64,000 bases of DNA, from assembly GCF_014651055.1 (NCBI RefSeq), contig NZ_BMWD01000001.1, forward strand, positions 62,001-126,000, given 5' to 3'. Source of the DNA: Streptomyces fructofermentans. Lineage in GTDB: Bacteria; Actinomycetota; Actinomycetes; Streptomycetales; Streptomycetaceae. The position numbers and the translations under genes were made by a program. Under the pieces are notes generated by a model that saw only the letters and a list, made by a program, of their open reading frames with translations, was not told the DNA's origin and did not search any database. Within the stretch, counting starts at the first letter, position 1. Each line of letters opens with the position of its first letter. Below, one piece after another: positions 52,251 through 61,180 of this stretch.

Positions 52251-53603
52251 TCAGCACAGGGGTACCGCAGCGCCCGGGCCCTGCGGCCACGCGGTGAGTG
52301 GAGTGAAGCCGCGGTGCCCGCACTCGCCGAAGACCGTGACCGGTGCCCCGCCCGAGAGGGCGACCAGGCGCCACAGCCCTGCGTTGGACTCGGCGGCGAG
52401 GGTCAGGGGCAGGGCCAGCTCCCCGTCGGCGTCCGCCAGTTGCCAGTGGTCGCCGTCGGGGGTCGGTATGACGCGGCCCAGCGTGACCGGGTGGGAGTCC
52501 AGCCACGGATCGTCCCGGAGGGCGTCGCCGTACTGGCGGGCCGCCTCCGCGACTCCCACCGCGGGCGGACGGAGCGTCGTGGGCGCCGGGGCGGAGAACT
52601 GCTCGCCCAGCGCGGCCCGCGGCTGTCCCGCGCCCGGATACGCGGACACCTCCGCGTCGAGCGCCGGCCCGACGGGCAGTGCCAGCTCGGGTGCCCGGCC
52701 CGCGGCCCCGTACGACAGCAGCAGAACCGTGCGCCCCGACTCCGCCCCGTGCAACCAGATGCGGCGGGTCGTGAGTCGGCTGTCCGCCGAGTCGTACTGG
52801 GCCAGCACCAGCCACTGATCGCGCACGGGCGGTCCGTCCGCCGAACCGGGCAGGCCGATACGTGAGCGGACCGTCGCGGCCAGTCCGTCGGGCAGTTCCT
52901 CGCGGCGCAGCCACCCCTGGTCGAGGAGGTGGAGCAGCGCGCACTCCTCCAGCAGCCGGACCGGCCAGCCCGGTCCCGAGGACGGAATCGCTCCCAACTC
53001 CCTGACACGAGCGGCCAGTCCCGGCGCCTGCGCGTCCACCATCCGGGCCGCCGTCTCCTCCCACAGCCCGTACCCCGCGCGCTCCGCCGCGGCCAGACCG
53101 CCCCGCAGCAGATCCGTCAACCGCTGCTCCAGCTCCGCGGCTCCTGCCGTGATCCGCTCGGCCCGGCGCTCCGCCCTTCGCCGGGCCGCCTCCGGGTCGG
53201 CGGAGGGAGGGGAACCCGCCGCGCTCGCGGCTCGTTTGTCGTCAGCCCGCTTGCGTCTCCCCTCGATCCACTCCTCCGCCCAGTCCGGTGCCTGCCCCCG
53301 CGGCACCGTGCCGTCCTCCCCCGCCCAGAGCAGCAGCAGCCCCAGCGCGTGCTTGCACGGGAACTTGCGGCTCGGGCAACTGCACTTGTAGGCGGGCCCC
53401 GTGGAGTCCGCGATGTCGACGACCGTCCGATACGGATTGCTCCCGCTGCCCCTGCACAGCCCCCACACCGTCCCCTCCTCGGAACTGCCCGCACCCGACC
53501 ACGGCCCGGCCGCTCCGAGCCTGCTGCCCGCCTTGCGTGACGCGACGTCAGGAGCCAGTGCCAGCACCTGATCCGCCGTCCAGCGCACCCCCTGCTGAGT
53601 CAT
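52251..53603 (-). CDS. SWIM zinc-finger protein of the MoxR/VWA cluster
   Basis: A 450-residue protein. The SWIM zinc motif is C74-x-C76-x6-C83-x-H85 (YKCSCPSRKFPCKH), preceded by the usual SRKAG, and GLCRGSGSNPYR. SWIM domains bind nucleic acid or protein. The following region is charged and helical, then turns to a beta-rich C-terminus ending in FGECGHRGFTPLTAW. There is no convincing Shine-Dalgarno. TACCTT lies seven bases upstream of ATG 53603, so the message may be leaderless. It diverges from the MoxR gene across a 133-bp region with an 18-bp inverted repeat, and with DUF5691 forms the left arm of the cluster. Confidence 0.9.
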   Translation of the reverse strand: MTQQGVRWTADQVLALAPDVASRKAGSRLGAAGPWSGAGSSEEGTVWGLCRGSGSNPYRTVVDIADSTGPAYKCSCPSRKFPCKHALGLLLLWAGEDGTVPRGQAPDWAEEWIEGRRKRADDKRAASAAGSPPSADPEAARRRAERRAERITAGAAELEQRLTDLLRGGLAAAERAGYGLWEETAARMVDAQAPGLAARVRELGAIPSSGPGWPVRLLEECALLHLLDQGWLRREELPDGLAATVRSRIGLPGSADGPPVRDQWLVLAQYDSADSRLTTRRIWLHGAESGRTVLLLSYGAAGRAPELALPVGPALDAEVSAYPGAGQPRAALGEQFSAPAPTTLRPPAVGVAEAARQYGDALRDDPWLDSHPVTLGRVIPTPDGDHWQLADADGELALPLTLAAESNAGLWRLVALSGGAPVTVFGECGHRGFTPLTAWPQGPGAAVPLC

Positions 53604-53621
53604 GCTCCCGAAGGTAGATCC

Positions 53622-53682
53622 CGCCACTGACAATCGCCCCTTGCGGTCATATCCGTGCAGGTCAGGGCGATTGTCAGTGGCG
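53622..53682. promoter_or_regulatory. 18-bp inverted repeat in the divergent SWIM/MoxR promoter
   Basis: CGCCACTGACAATCGCCC (53622-53639) is repeated perfectly and inverted at 53665-53682, with a 25-bp spacer. Each arm holds CTGACA, and in both directions a weak -10 (TATCCG on plus, GGATAT on minus) lies 17 bp further on inside the spacer. The repeat therefore seems to carry the -35 elements of two face-to-face promoters, or an operator overlapping both. Confidence 0.65.
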
Positions 53683-53736
53683 TGGTGCACGGTGGAACCA
53701 GATCCGAACCGGCCGAGCCGCAAGGGGGACAGCTCC

Positions 53737-54918
53737 ATGCCCGTGTCCGTCGAACCGACATCCGTCGACCCGACCCAGCAGCACCGGACGGCGCCCGCAC
53801 AAGGGCACACGTCCGAGGCCGTGTCCGCGCAGGAGACGGGTGAGGTGCTGCGGCCGCACGCGGAGGAGGCGTTCGCCGCCGAACTGGCGGCGCTGGCCGC
53901 CCAGGACGACCGGCCTCGTCCGGCCCGCTGGCGGATGTCGCCGTGGGCCGTGGCGACCTATCTGCTCGGCGGCACGCTCGCGGACGGCACCGTCATCACA
54001 CCGAAGTACGTGGGGCCGCGCCGCATAGTGGAGGTCGCGGTCACCACGCTCGCCACCGACCGGGCCCTGCTCCTCCTCGGTGTGCCCGGCACGGCGAAGA
54101 CCTGGGTGTCCGAGCACCTGGCCGCCGCCGTGAGCGGCGACTCGACCCTGCTCGTGCAGGGCACGGCCGGCACCCCGGAGGAGGCGATCCGGTACGGCTG
54201 GAACTACGCGCAACTGCTCGCGCACGGCCCGAGCCGCGACGCGCTCGTGCCCAGCCCGGTCATGCGGGCGATGGCGGACGGCATGACGGCCCGTGTCGAG
54301 GAGCTGACGCGCATCCCGGCCGACGTGCAGGACACGCTCATCACGATCCTGTCGGAGAAGACCCTGCCGATCCCGGAGTTGGGTTCGGAGGTGCAGGCGG
54401 TCAAGGGCTTCAACCTCATCGCGACAGCCAACGACCGCGACCGCGGGGTGAACGACCTGTCCAGCGCCCTGCGCCGGCGTTTCAACACGGTGGTGCTGCC
54501 TCTGCCGGAGAGCGCCGACGCCGAGGTCGACATCGTCTCGCGGCGGGTCGACCAGCTCGGCCGGTCCCTCGACCTGCCGTCCGTGCCCGACGGGGTGGAC
54601 GAGATCCGCCGTGTCGTCACCGTCTTCCGTGAACTGCGGGACGGCGTGACCGCGGACGGCCGTACGAAGCTGAAATCGCCCAGCGGCACGCTGTCCACCG
54701 CGGAGGCGATCTCCGTCGTCACCAACGGGCTCGCCCTGGCAGCCCACTTCGGCGACGGAGTCCTGCGCGCGGGCGATGTCGCGGCGGGCATCCTCGGAGC
54801 CGTGGTGCGGGACCCGGCGGCCGACCGCGTCATCTGGCAGGAGTACCTGGAAGCGGTCGTGCGCGAGCGGGACGGCTGGAAGGACTTCTACCGGGCCTGC
54901 CGTGAGGTGAGCACGTGA
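53737..54918 (+). CDS. MoxR-family AAA+ ATPase
   Basis: A 393-residue MoxR-type AAA+ ATPase. After an N-terminal tail of about 45 residues come Walker A GVPGTAKT (115-122), a Walker-B region around residues 190-205, sensor-1 NLIATANDRDRGVND and the arginine-finger helix SSALRRRFNTVVLPLP. MoxR proteins assemble as hexameric chaperones that remodel or load metal or cofactor into partners, typically with a VWA protein encoded nearby, as here (57611). AAGGGGG precedes ATG 53737. The stop overlaps the next GTG by four bases (GTGA), so translation is coupled to the DUF5682 gene. Confidence 0.93.
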   Translation: MPVSVEPTSVDPTQQHRTAPAQGHTSEAVSAQETGEVLRPHAEEAFAAELAALAAQDDRPRPARWRMSPWAVATYLLGGTLADGTVITPKYVGPRRIVEVAVTTLATDRALLLLGVPGTAKTWVSEHLAAAVSGDSTLLVQGTAGTPEEAIRYGWNYAQLLAHGPSRDALVPSPVMRAMADGMTARVEELTRIPADVQDTLITILSEKTLPIPELGSEVQAVKGFNLIATANDRDRGVNDLSSALRRRFNTVVLPLPESADAEVDIVSRRVDQLGRSLDLPSVPDGVDEIRRVVTVFRELRDGVTADGRTKLKSPSGTLSTAEAISVVTNGLALAAHFGDGVLRAGDVAAGILGAVVRDPAADRVIWQEYLEAVVRERDGWKDFYRACREVST

Positions 54919-57614
54919 GCATCCGAGAGGCGGGTGATCGCGAAGGCGCGGGACGGCCGCGCAGGTCGCCCGGACCGCTGCTGCTCGGAGTCCGTCACCA
55001 CGGGCCCGGATCGGCCCGGGCGGTTCGGGCCGCGCTGGCGGCGGCCCGGCCGCGGGTGGTGCTCGTCGAGGGGCCGCCCGAGGCCGACGCCCTGATCGCG
55101 CTGGCCGCCGACGAGGACATGCGGCCGCCCGTCGCGCTGCTCGCGCATGTGGTGGACGAGCCGGGGCGGTCCGCGTTCTGGCCGCTCGCCGAGTTCTCGC
55201 CGGAATGGGTGGCGATCCGCTGGGCGCTGGAGCACGGCGTGCCGGCCCGCTTCATCGACCTCCCGGCCGTGCACACCCTGGCGTGGGGCCGCGAGGACGA
55301 CATCTGTGAAGGGGCGCACGAAGGAGACAGGGCAGACGAGGGACACGGGGGAGACGGGCAGGACGGCGGGGGCGGGGCGAGCGGGGCGGACGCCGAGGAC
55401 CCGGAGGCCGGCACGGGAGGCGCGCACGCTCCGGACAGTGAAGGCTGCGGCGGGGGCGGCGCGGGAGGCGTCGACGACGGCCCCGGGGCGCCTCGGCCGG
55501 TGCCCGCGGAGGCGGTGCGGATCGATCCGCTCGCCGTACTCGCCGAGACCGCCGGGTACGACGACCCCGAGCGGTGGTGGGAGGACGTGGTCGAGCACCG
55601 GGGGGCGGGGGGCGGGGACGCGTTCGCGCCGTTCGAGGTGCTCGGCGAGGCGATGGAGGCACTGCGTACGGCCTACGGGGTCGGGGGCCACGACCGGGAC
55701 CTGGTGCGCGAGGCGTACATGCGGCTCCAGATCCGCGCGGCGCAGCGGGAGTTCGGTGACGACACGGCCGTCGTGTGCGGGGCCTGGCACGTACCCGCGC
55801 TCCGGCAGCGGCCGACCGTCGCGGCGGACCGCGCGCTGCTGAAGGGGCTGCCCAGGGCGAAGGCAGACATGACGTGGGTGCCCTGGACGCACCGGCGGCT
55901 CTCGCGGACGAGCGGGTACGGCGCGGGGATCGACTCGCCCGGCTGGTACGGGCACCTGTTCCACGCCGAGGACCGGCCGATCGAGCGCTGGATGACCAAG
56001 GTGGCCCGACTGCTGCGCGACGAGGACCGCCTCGTGTCGTCCGCGCACGTCATCGAATCGGTGCGGCTCGCCGAGACGCTCGCTGCGATGCGTGGACGGC
56101 CGCTCCCGGGCCTGACCGAGACCACCGACGCGGTACGGGCCGTGATGTGCGAGGGCTCGGACGTGCCGCTGGCACTCGTGCACGACCGGCTCGTCGTGGG
56201 CGACGTCCTGGGCGAGGTGCCCGTGTCGGCGCCCGCGGTGCCGTTGCAGAGGGACGTGACCCGCCTCCAGCGCCGGCTGAGGCTCAAGCCGGAGGCGCAG
56301 GACCGGGAACTGGAGCTGGACCTGCGCAAGGAGACCGACGCCGGACGCAGCAGACTGCTCCACCGGTTGCGGCTCCTGGGCATCGGCTGGGGCGAGCCGA
56401 CGGCTTCCCGCGGCAGCACCGGCACGTTCCGGGAGACCTGGCGGCTGCGCTGGGAACCGGAGCTGGCCGTACGGGTCGCCGAAGCCGGGGTGTGGGGCAC
56501 GACCGTTGTGGCCGCCGCGACGGCGAAGGCCGAGGCGGACGCCATCGGCGCGCGGTCGCTGGCCGACGTCACGGCCCTCGCGGAGCACTGCCTTCTCGCC
56601 GAACTCCCCGACGCGCTGCCGGTGGTGATGCGGGTCCTCGCGGACCGGGCCGCTCTGGACGCCGATGTCGGCCACCTCGCCCAGGCACTGCCCGCCCTGG
56701 TCCGTTCGCTGCGGTACGGAGACGTACGCGGCACCGACACGCAGGCACTGGCCGAGGTCGCCGCGGGGCTCGCGGAGCGCGTCTTCGTCGGACTGCCCCC
56801 CGCCTGCGCGGCACTGGACGCGGATGCGGCCGAGGAGATGCGGGGGAACGTCGACGCGGTGCACACGGCGGTGGGCCTGCTGGGCGAGGGGGAGGAGCGG
56901 GACCCCGTGGGGGGCGGGGAGCGGCACGGGCCGACGGACGCGGGCGGTGGTCCGGGGTCCGTGGCGCGGAGCGGGATACGCGGGCGCTGGCAGGGCGTGC
57001 TGGGCACCCTGTCGCTGCGGGACACGGTTCCGGGTGTCATCCGGGGCCGGGCGGTTCGGCTGCTGCTGGACGAAGGCGCGTTGGCCCACGGGGAGGCCGC
57101 GCGGCTCATGGGGCTCGTGCTGTCACCGGGCACGGCTCCGGGTGACGCGGCGGCATGGATCGAGGGGTTCGTCGGCGGGGGTTCCGGCGGCGGGATGCTG
57201 CTCGTCCACGACGAGCGCCTGCTCGGGCTGGTGGACGCGTGGCTGACGGCGGTGCCGGGAGACGCGTTCACTGACGTACTGCCCCTGCTCAGACGCACCT
57301 TCTCGGCCTACGAGCCCGGAGTGCGTCGCACCCTCGGCGAACTGGTCCGGCGCGGACCGGGCGTACGCGGCGGTGCCCCTGGAGCGGCCACGGGCACGGC
57401 AGCGGGGTTCGACCCGGGGCTCGACGTGGCGCGAGCAGACGCCGTCCTGCCCGTGCTGCGCCTGCTGCTGGGACTCGACGGGGACGATCCGCTCGACGCG
57501 GCCACCGGCACTGGCACCGCAACAGCCGGCGCCGGCACTGCTACCGGCACAACTACCGGCATAGGCGCCGACGCACAGGCAGAGGACGACGACCTCGTGG
57601 GGGTGGCCCGATGA
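54915..57614 (+). CDS. DUF5682 family protein (EreA/TIKI-like fold suspected)
   Basis: An 899-residue protein. It opens with LLLGVRHHGPGSARAV, followed by VVLVEGPPEADAL and ARFIDLP. This order of His-His, Glu and Asp motifs recalls the EreA/ChaN/TraB-type hydrolase fold, which is my inference. A low-complexity insert of Gly/Asp/Glu (about 133-190) follows. Later segments include WHVPALRQ, MTWVPWTHRRL, and a long helical C-terminus. GTG 54915 overlaps the MoxR stop; its own stop overlaps the VWA start (ATGA). It is presumably the client, effector or enzymatic subunit remodelled by the MoxR/VWA pair. Confidence 0.87.
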   Translation: MSIREAGDREGAGRPRRSPGPLLLGVRHHGPGSARAVRAALAAARPRVVLVEGPPEADALIALAADEDMRPPVALLAHVVDEPGRSAFWPLAEFSPEWVAIRWALEHGVPARFIDLPAVHTLAWGREDDICEGAHEGDRADEGHGGDGQDGGGGASGADAEDPEAGTGGAHAPDSEGCGGGGAGGVDDGPGAPRPVPAEAVRIDPLAVLAETAGYDDPERWWEDVVEHRGAGGGDAFAPFEVLGEAMEALRTAYGVGGHDRDLVREAYMRLQIRAAQREFGDDTAVVCGAWHVPALRQRPTVAADRALLKGLPRAKADMTWVPWTHRRLSRTSGYGAGIDSPGWYGHLFHAEDRPIERWMTKVARLLRDEDRLVSSAHVIESVRLAETLAAMRGRPLPGLTETTDAVRAVMCEGSDVPLALVHDRLVVGDVLGEVPVSAPAVPLQRDVTRLQRRLRLKPEAQDRELELDLRKETDAGRSRLLHRLRLLGIGWGEPTASRGSTGTFRETWRLRWEPELAVRVAEAGVWGTTVVAAATAKAEADAIGARSLADVTALAEHCLLAELPDALPVVMRVLADRAALDADVGHLAQALPALVRSLRYGDVRGTDTQALAEVAAGLAERVFVGLPPACAALDADAAEEMRGNVDAVHTAVGLLGEGEERDPVGGGERHGPTDAGGGPGSVARSGIRGRWQGVLGTLSLRDTVPGVIRGRAVRLLLDEGALAHGEAARLMGLVLSPGTAPGDAAAWIEGFVGGGSGGGMLLVHDERLLGLVDAWLTAVPGDAFTDVLPLLRRTFSAYEPGVRRTLGELVRRGPGVRGGAPGAATGTAAGFDPGLDVARADAVLPVLRLLLGLDGDDPLDAATGTGTATAGAGTATGTTTGIGADAQAEDDDLVGVAR

Positions 57615-58882
57615 GCACCGCATCGACCGATCACGCCGATCAGGCTCAGCAGGCGGATCACGCTGATCGGCACCGGCAGGCGGTTCCGTTCGAGGGGGCC
57701 GGAAGCGGGACGTCCGACGCCGACGGTGAACGGCTGCGCCGCTGGCGGCTCGTGCTCGGCGGGGAGGAGGCGGACGGCACCGGCTGCGCGCTCACCGGTC
57801 AGGACGCCGCGATGGACGGGGCACTCGGCGCCCTGTACGGGAACAGCGGCGGTGCCCGTGCGGGGCAGGGCCGTTCGGCGGGGCTCGGGGCGTCGGCGCC
57901 GGCCGTCGCGCGGTGGCTCGGAGACATCCGGACGTACTTCCCCTCCTCCGTCGTCCAGGTGATGCAGCGGGACGCCATCGACCGGCTCGGCCTCTCCACC
58001 TTGTTGCTGGAGCCGGAGATGCTGGAGGCGGTGGAGGCCGACGTCCACCTCGTCGGCACCCTGCTGTCCCTCAACAAGGCCATGCCGGAGACGACCAAGG
58101 AGACGGCGCGGGCAGTCGTGCGCAAGGTGGTGGAGGACCTGGAGAAGCGGCTCGCGACGCGTACCAGGGCGACACTCAGCGGCGCGCTCGACCGGAGTGC
58201 CCGGATCAACCGACCTCGCCACCACGACATCGACTGGAACCGCACGATCTCGGCCAACCTCAAGCACTACCTGCCCGAGTACCGCACGATCGTGCCCGAG
58301 CGCCTCATCGGCTACGGACGCGCCTCGCAGTCCGTGAGGAAGGAGGTCGTGCTCTGCATCGACCAGTCCGGGTCGATGGCGGCGTCCGTCGTCTACGCGT
58401 CGGTGTTCGGGGCGGTCCTGGCCTCGATGCGGTCCATCGACACGCGGCTGGTCGTGTTCGACACGGCGGTCGTCGACCTCACCGACCAGCTCGACGATCC
58501 GGTGGACGTCCTCTTCGGCACGCAGCTCGGCGGCGGCACGGACATCAACAGGGCGCTCGCCTACTGCCAGTCGCAGATCACCCGGCCCGCGGACACCGTG
58601 GTCGTGCTCATCAGCGACCTCTACGAAGGGGGCATACGCGACGAGATGTTGAAGCGGGTGGTGGCGATGAAGGCGTCGGGGGTGCAGTTCGTGACGCTGC
58701 TGGCGCTGTCCGACGAGGGTGCTCCCGCGTACGACCGCGAACATGCGGCGGCGCTCGCGGCGTTGGGGGCACCCGCGTTCGCCTGCACGCCCGATCTGTT
58801 CCCCGAAGTGATGGCGGCGGCGATCGAGAAACGGCCACTTCCGGTGCCGGACACCGGAAGTCCGGGGCGGCAGGGCGGCTGA
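57611..58882 (+). CDS. VWA domain protein, partner of MoxR
   Basis: A 423-residue protein with a C-terminal von Willebrand factor A domain. The metal-ion-dependent adhesion site is complete: DQSGSMAAS from D251, a middle QLGGGTDIN threonine, and VLISDLYEGG. The N-terminal 230 residues are helical and contain RHHDIDWNRTISANLKHYLPEY just before the VWA fold, a CoxE-like arrangement. It starts inside the stop of DUF5682 (ATGA) and is the last gene of the right arm. VWA proteins deliver substrates to MoxR hexamers. No terminator is clear downstream, and 58883-59300 holds no supported gene. Confidence 0.93.
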   Translation: MSTASTDHADQAQQADHADRHRQAVPFEGAGSGTSDADGERLRRWRLVLGGEEADGTGCALTGQDAAMDGALGALYGNSGGARAGQGRSAGLGASAPAVARWLGDIRTYFPSSVVQVMQRDAIDRLGLSTLLLEPEMLEAVEADVHLVGTLLSLNKAMPETTKETARAVVRKVVEDLEKRLATRTRATLSGALDRSARINRPRHHDIDWNRTISANLKHYLPEYRTIVPERLIGYGRASQSVRKEVVLCIDQSGSMAASVVYASVFGAVLASMRSIDTRLVVFDTAVVDLTDQLDDPVDVLFGTQLGGGTDINRALAYCQSQITRPADTVVVLISDLYEGGIRDEMLKRVVAMKASGVQFVTLLALSDEGAPAYDREHAAALAALGAPAFACTPDLFPEVMAAAIEKRPLPVPDTGSPGRQGG

Positions 58883-59300
58883 CGGGGCCGGGCAGAGACG
58901 GGTCGAGCGGATGCGGGCCGAGGCGATGACGACGCGGGTACGGGCCTCGGGGCGGAAAAAACGGGCATGTGTATCCATCGGTAACAGGGGACTTGCGCGA
59001 CCTCCGGAGTCCCGTGCGAGTATCGGCGGGCTTTCGGGGCGTGCGGTGTTCGGCTGCGCCCCCGGGTGCGCTCCACCCGCGTTTCAGTACCCCCTGTTCC
59101 ACCCCTGTTCTAGCCCGGTACCACCCCGGTTCCCGTCCCGGTCCCGTGCCCTGCTGGTGCGTGCCCCATCGGTCGGCCGAACCGGCCCGCCCCCGAGTCC
59201 AGCCCGTTCCGTGAGTCCAGCCCTTCCCGCCCGCACATCCGTACGTGAGGCTTTTCCCGTCTTGGCCCTGTCAGCCGTACTGCCCGGTGCCGCTCTGCGC

Positions 59301-60539
59301 GTGACGCGTACGACGGCACGGCGGCGCGCGCTGAACGTGGCAGTGCTGGTGGGCGGGTTGTTCCTGCTGGGGTTCTTCTGCGGTGGGCGGGCGGAAGCGG
59401 GGGACGGGGTGGTGTCCGGTCCGACGGAGACCGTTCGATCCCTGGGGTCGGCGGCCGAGCGGGTCGTGCCGAATCCGCCGGGGGAGCCGGCCGCGCTCGC
59501 GCCCCGGTCGGCCGTGGCGGACACCGGGTCCCGGTCCTCGGTCGCGTCACCGCAGCAGGCGCCCACCGCGTCGGTATCCACCGCGTCGCTCCCCACCGCG
59601 TCGGAGGCCCGCACTCCGCAGGCCTCCACCGCACGGCTCTCCACCGCACCGGCCCTCACCGCAGCGGAGGCTCGCACCCCACAGGCCTCCACCCCGCCCG
59701 CGCCCGCTCCACAGGCGCCCACCCCACCGGCCCCCGTCACACGCAAGGCTTCCGTGGCCGGGGTTGCGGACCTGGCCGGGGTGACCGCTTCAGTGGCCGA
59801 CGAGGTCGGGCGTGCCGTGGTCGACGAGCGGACCGTGACCCCGGTTGCCGCCCCGGTCGCCGGCCCGGTCGCGGAACGCATCGTGCGACCGGTCACCGAG
59901 CGGGTCGTGCGGCCTCTCACCGGCGGTCTCGTACCGTCGGCCGTCGAGCAGGTCGTACGACCGGTCGGGGACCTGGTGGAGCGGATCACCGACGGGCTCG
60001 ACGCGTTGCCGGTGCCGCCGTCCCAGTGGCCGCCGCTCGCGCAGGCGCCCGTGCCGCCCGCCTTGCCGGAGCCGCCCGGCGCTCAGTCCGGGCAGCCGGG
60101 GCCGTCGCCGCTTCCGGCTGGGACGCTTCCGGCAGGCACGCCTCCGACGGGTACGGCGCCGCGGCAGCCGGGCGGGACGACGAACGAGCGGGGGCCCGCA
60201 CGGGAGCAGGCCGCCGAGGCGGGTTCGGCGACGGTGTACGGGCCGTCGGCGCGGGGTCCGGCCGGCACGGCGGCCGGTGTCGTCGAGGCCGGCGGCACGG
60301 GCGGTTCCGTCGACGTACCGGCGGCCGGGTCGCCCGCGAGGCGGGTACCCGGCGACGGATCCGCGGGGTTCCCGAGCCGTCATTCGGTGGTCGACAACGG
60401 GCCTTCGCGGCACGGTGACGCGCAGGCCGTCGCGCCGGCCGAGCGGGTTCGGCCCGCGCTGCGGCCCGGAGCGGCGGCGGACTCCTGCGCGGCGGCGACC
60501 TGGGACAGGCACCGGGACATTCCGGCCTCCCCCGGCTAG
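59301..60539 (+). CDS. Secreted Ala/Pro/Thr-rich protein of unknown function
   Basis: About 412 residues if GTG 59301 is the start; it begins TRTTARRRALNVAVLVGGLF and ends its signal peptide at AEA. The reading frame is open back to 58911, but that part is Pro/Arg-rich and improbable. The mature protein is mostly low complexity: TAS/PTAS and QAPT repeats, then an ordered-looking region PVAERIVRPVTERVVRPLTGGL with repeated VxRPV/L, then Pro/Gly-rich sequence. No LPxTG or anchor is seen, so it is probably released or wall-associated. No ribosome binding site is obvious, so confidence in the start is low. Function unknown. Confidence 0.6.
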   Translation: MTRTTARRRALNVAVLVGGLFLLGFFCGGRAEAGDGVVSGPTETVRSLGSAAERVVPNPPGEPAALAPRSAVADTGSRSSVASPQQAPTASVSTASLPTASEARTPQASTARLSTAPALTAAEARTPQASTPPAPAPQAPTPPAPVTRKASVAGVADLAGVTASVADEVGRAVVDERTVTPVAAPVAGPVAERIVRPVTERVVRPLTGGLVPSAVEQVVRPVGDLVERITDGLDALPVPPSQWPPLAQAPVPPALPEPPGAQSGQPGPSPLPAGTLPAGTPPTGTAPRQPGGTTNERGPAREQAAEAGSATVYGPSARGPAGTAAGVVEAGGTGGSVDVPAAGSPARRVPGDGSAGFPSRHSVVDNGPSRHGDAQAVAPAERVRPALRPGAAADSCAAATWDRHRDIPASPG

Positions 60540-60583
60540 GCCACCGCCGACCACCGGGCGCCACCCTCACCGCGTGCGCCACC

Positions 60584-60681
60584 GCGACCCGCGACCCGCG
60601 ACCCGCGACCCGCGACCCGCGACCCGTGACCCGCGACCCGTGACCCGTGACCCGCGACCCGCGACCCGCGACCCGCGACCC
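60584..60681. repeat. 7-bp tandem repeat (GYGACCC)14
   Basis: Fourteen consecutive heptamers, eleven GCGACCC and three GTGACCC, run for 98 bp, 45 bp after the stop of the secreted-protein gene. The three variant units are at positions 7, 9 and 10 of the array. Confidence 0.95.
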
Positions 60682-60825
60682 GGATGAGCTGGGCGTCACC
60701 CGTTCCGCGGTGAACCCGGCCGCCGTACAGCGACCCGCACGGACATTCGTACGGTCACCCGTACGGGCATCGGGCGGGACGGCACCCCCGCACTCGTCAC
60801 CCGGGCCGCCGTGACCGTGTTGTTC

Positions 60826-60861
60826 GCGGTCTGCGCGGTCTGCGCGGTCTGCGCGGTCTGC
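60826..60861. repeat. 9-bp tandem repeat (GCGGTCTGC)4
   Basis: Four perfect nonamers in the long gap between the secreted-protein gene and sucC. The gap 60540-61374 has no gene I can support. Confidence 0.88.
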
Positions 60862-61054
60862 GCGGTGCTCGCGCCGTCCGCGTTCGTCGTCGCCCCGTTC
60901 CGTCCACCCGCGTCGGGCCCGATACGGCGTCCGACGCACCCCTTGCCGTACGACCGCGCCCCGGCGGCCGGACGTACGGCATCCCCCGACGCCGCAGGAA
61001 CGAGCCCTCGGACGGCCGAACGCCATCGGCCCTTCCGGTCGGCCGCCTGCGGAT

Positions 61055-61094
61055 GGGGCGGGTGCTCCCCATTGGGGTGAGGAGCACCCGCCCC
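61055..61094. terminator. Hairpin 1 upstream of sucC
   Basis: GGGGCGGGTGCTCC (61055-61068) pairs perfectly with 61081-61094 across a 12-base loop. Probably ends transcription from upstream. Confidence 0.65.
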
Positions 61095-61129
61095 GCGCCC
61101 CCTACGTCATGGTTGAGGGGCTGTTCGAG

Positions 61130-61165
61130 GGGCCTCACCAGGCAAACCCCAGCCTGGTGAGGCCC
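61130..61165. terminator. Hairpin 2 upstream of sucC
   Basis: GGGCCTCACCAGG (61130-61142) pairs perfectly with 61153-61165 over a 10-base loop. The second of two strong stems that insulate sucCD from the repeat-rich region. Confidence 0.6.
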
Positions 61166-61180
61166 TGGAACCGGGCAATC

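Noticed and set aside
52016..52297. Acidic 93-codon open frame between the DUF5691 and SWIM genes
   Set aside because: On the opposite strand to both neighbours, built partly of a 21-bp repeat, overlaps the SWIM 3' end and has no known relatives that I recognise.
58911..59300. N-terminal extension of the secreted protein
   Set aside because: Pro/Arg/Ser-rich with no signal peptide, while the downstream start gives a good one.
60584..60681. CRISPR-like array
   Set aside because: The heptamer repeats have no spacers and no cas genes are near; it is a simple tandem repeat.
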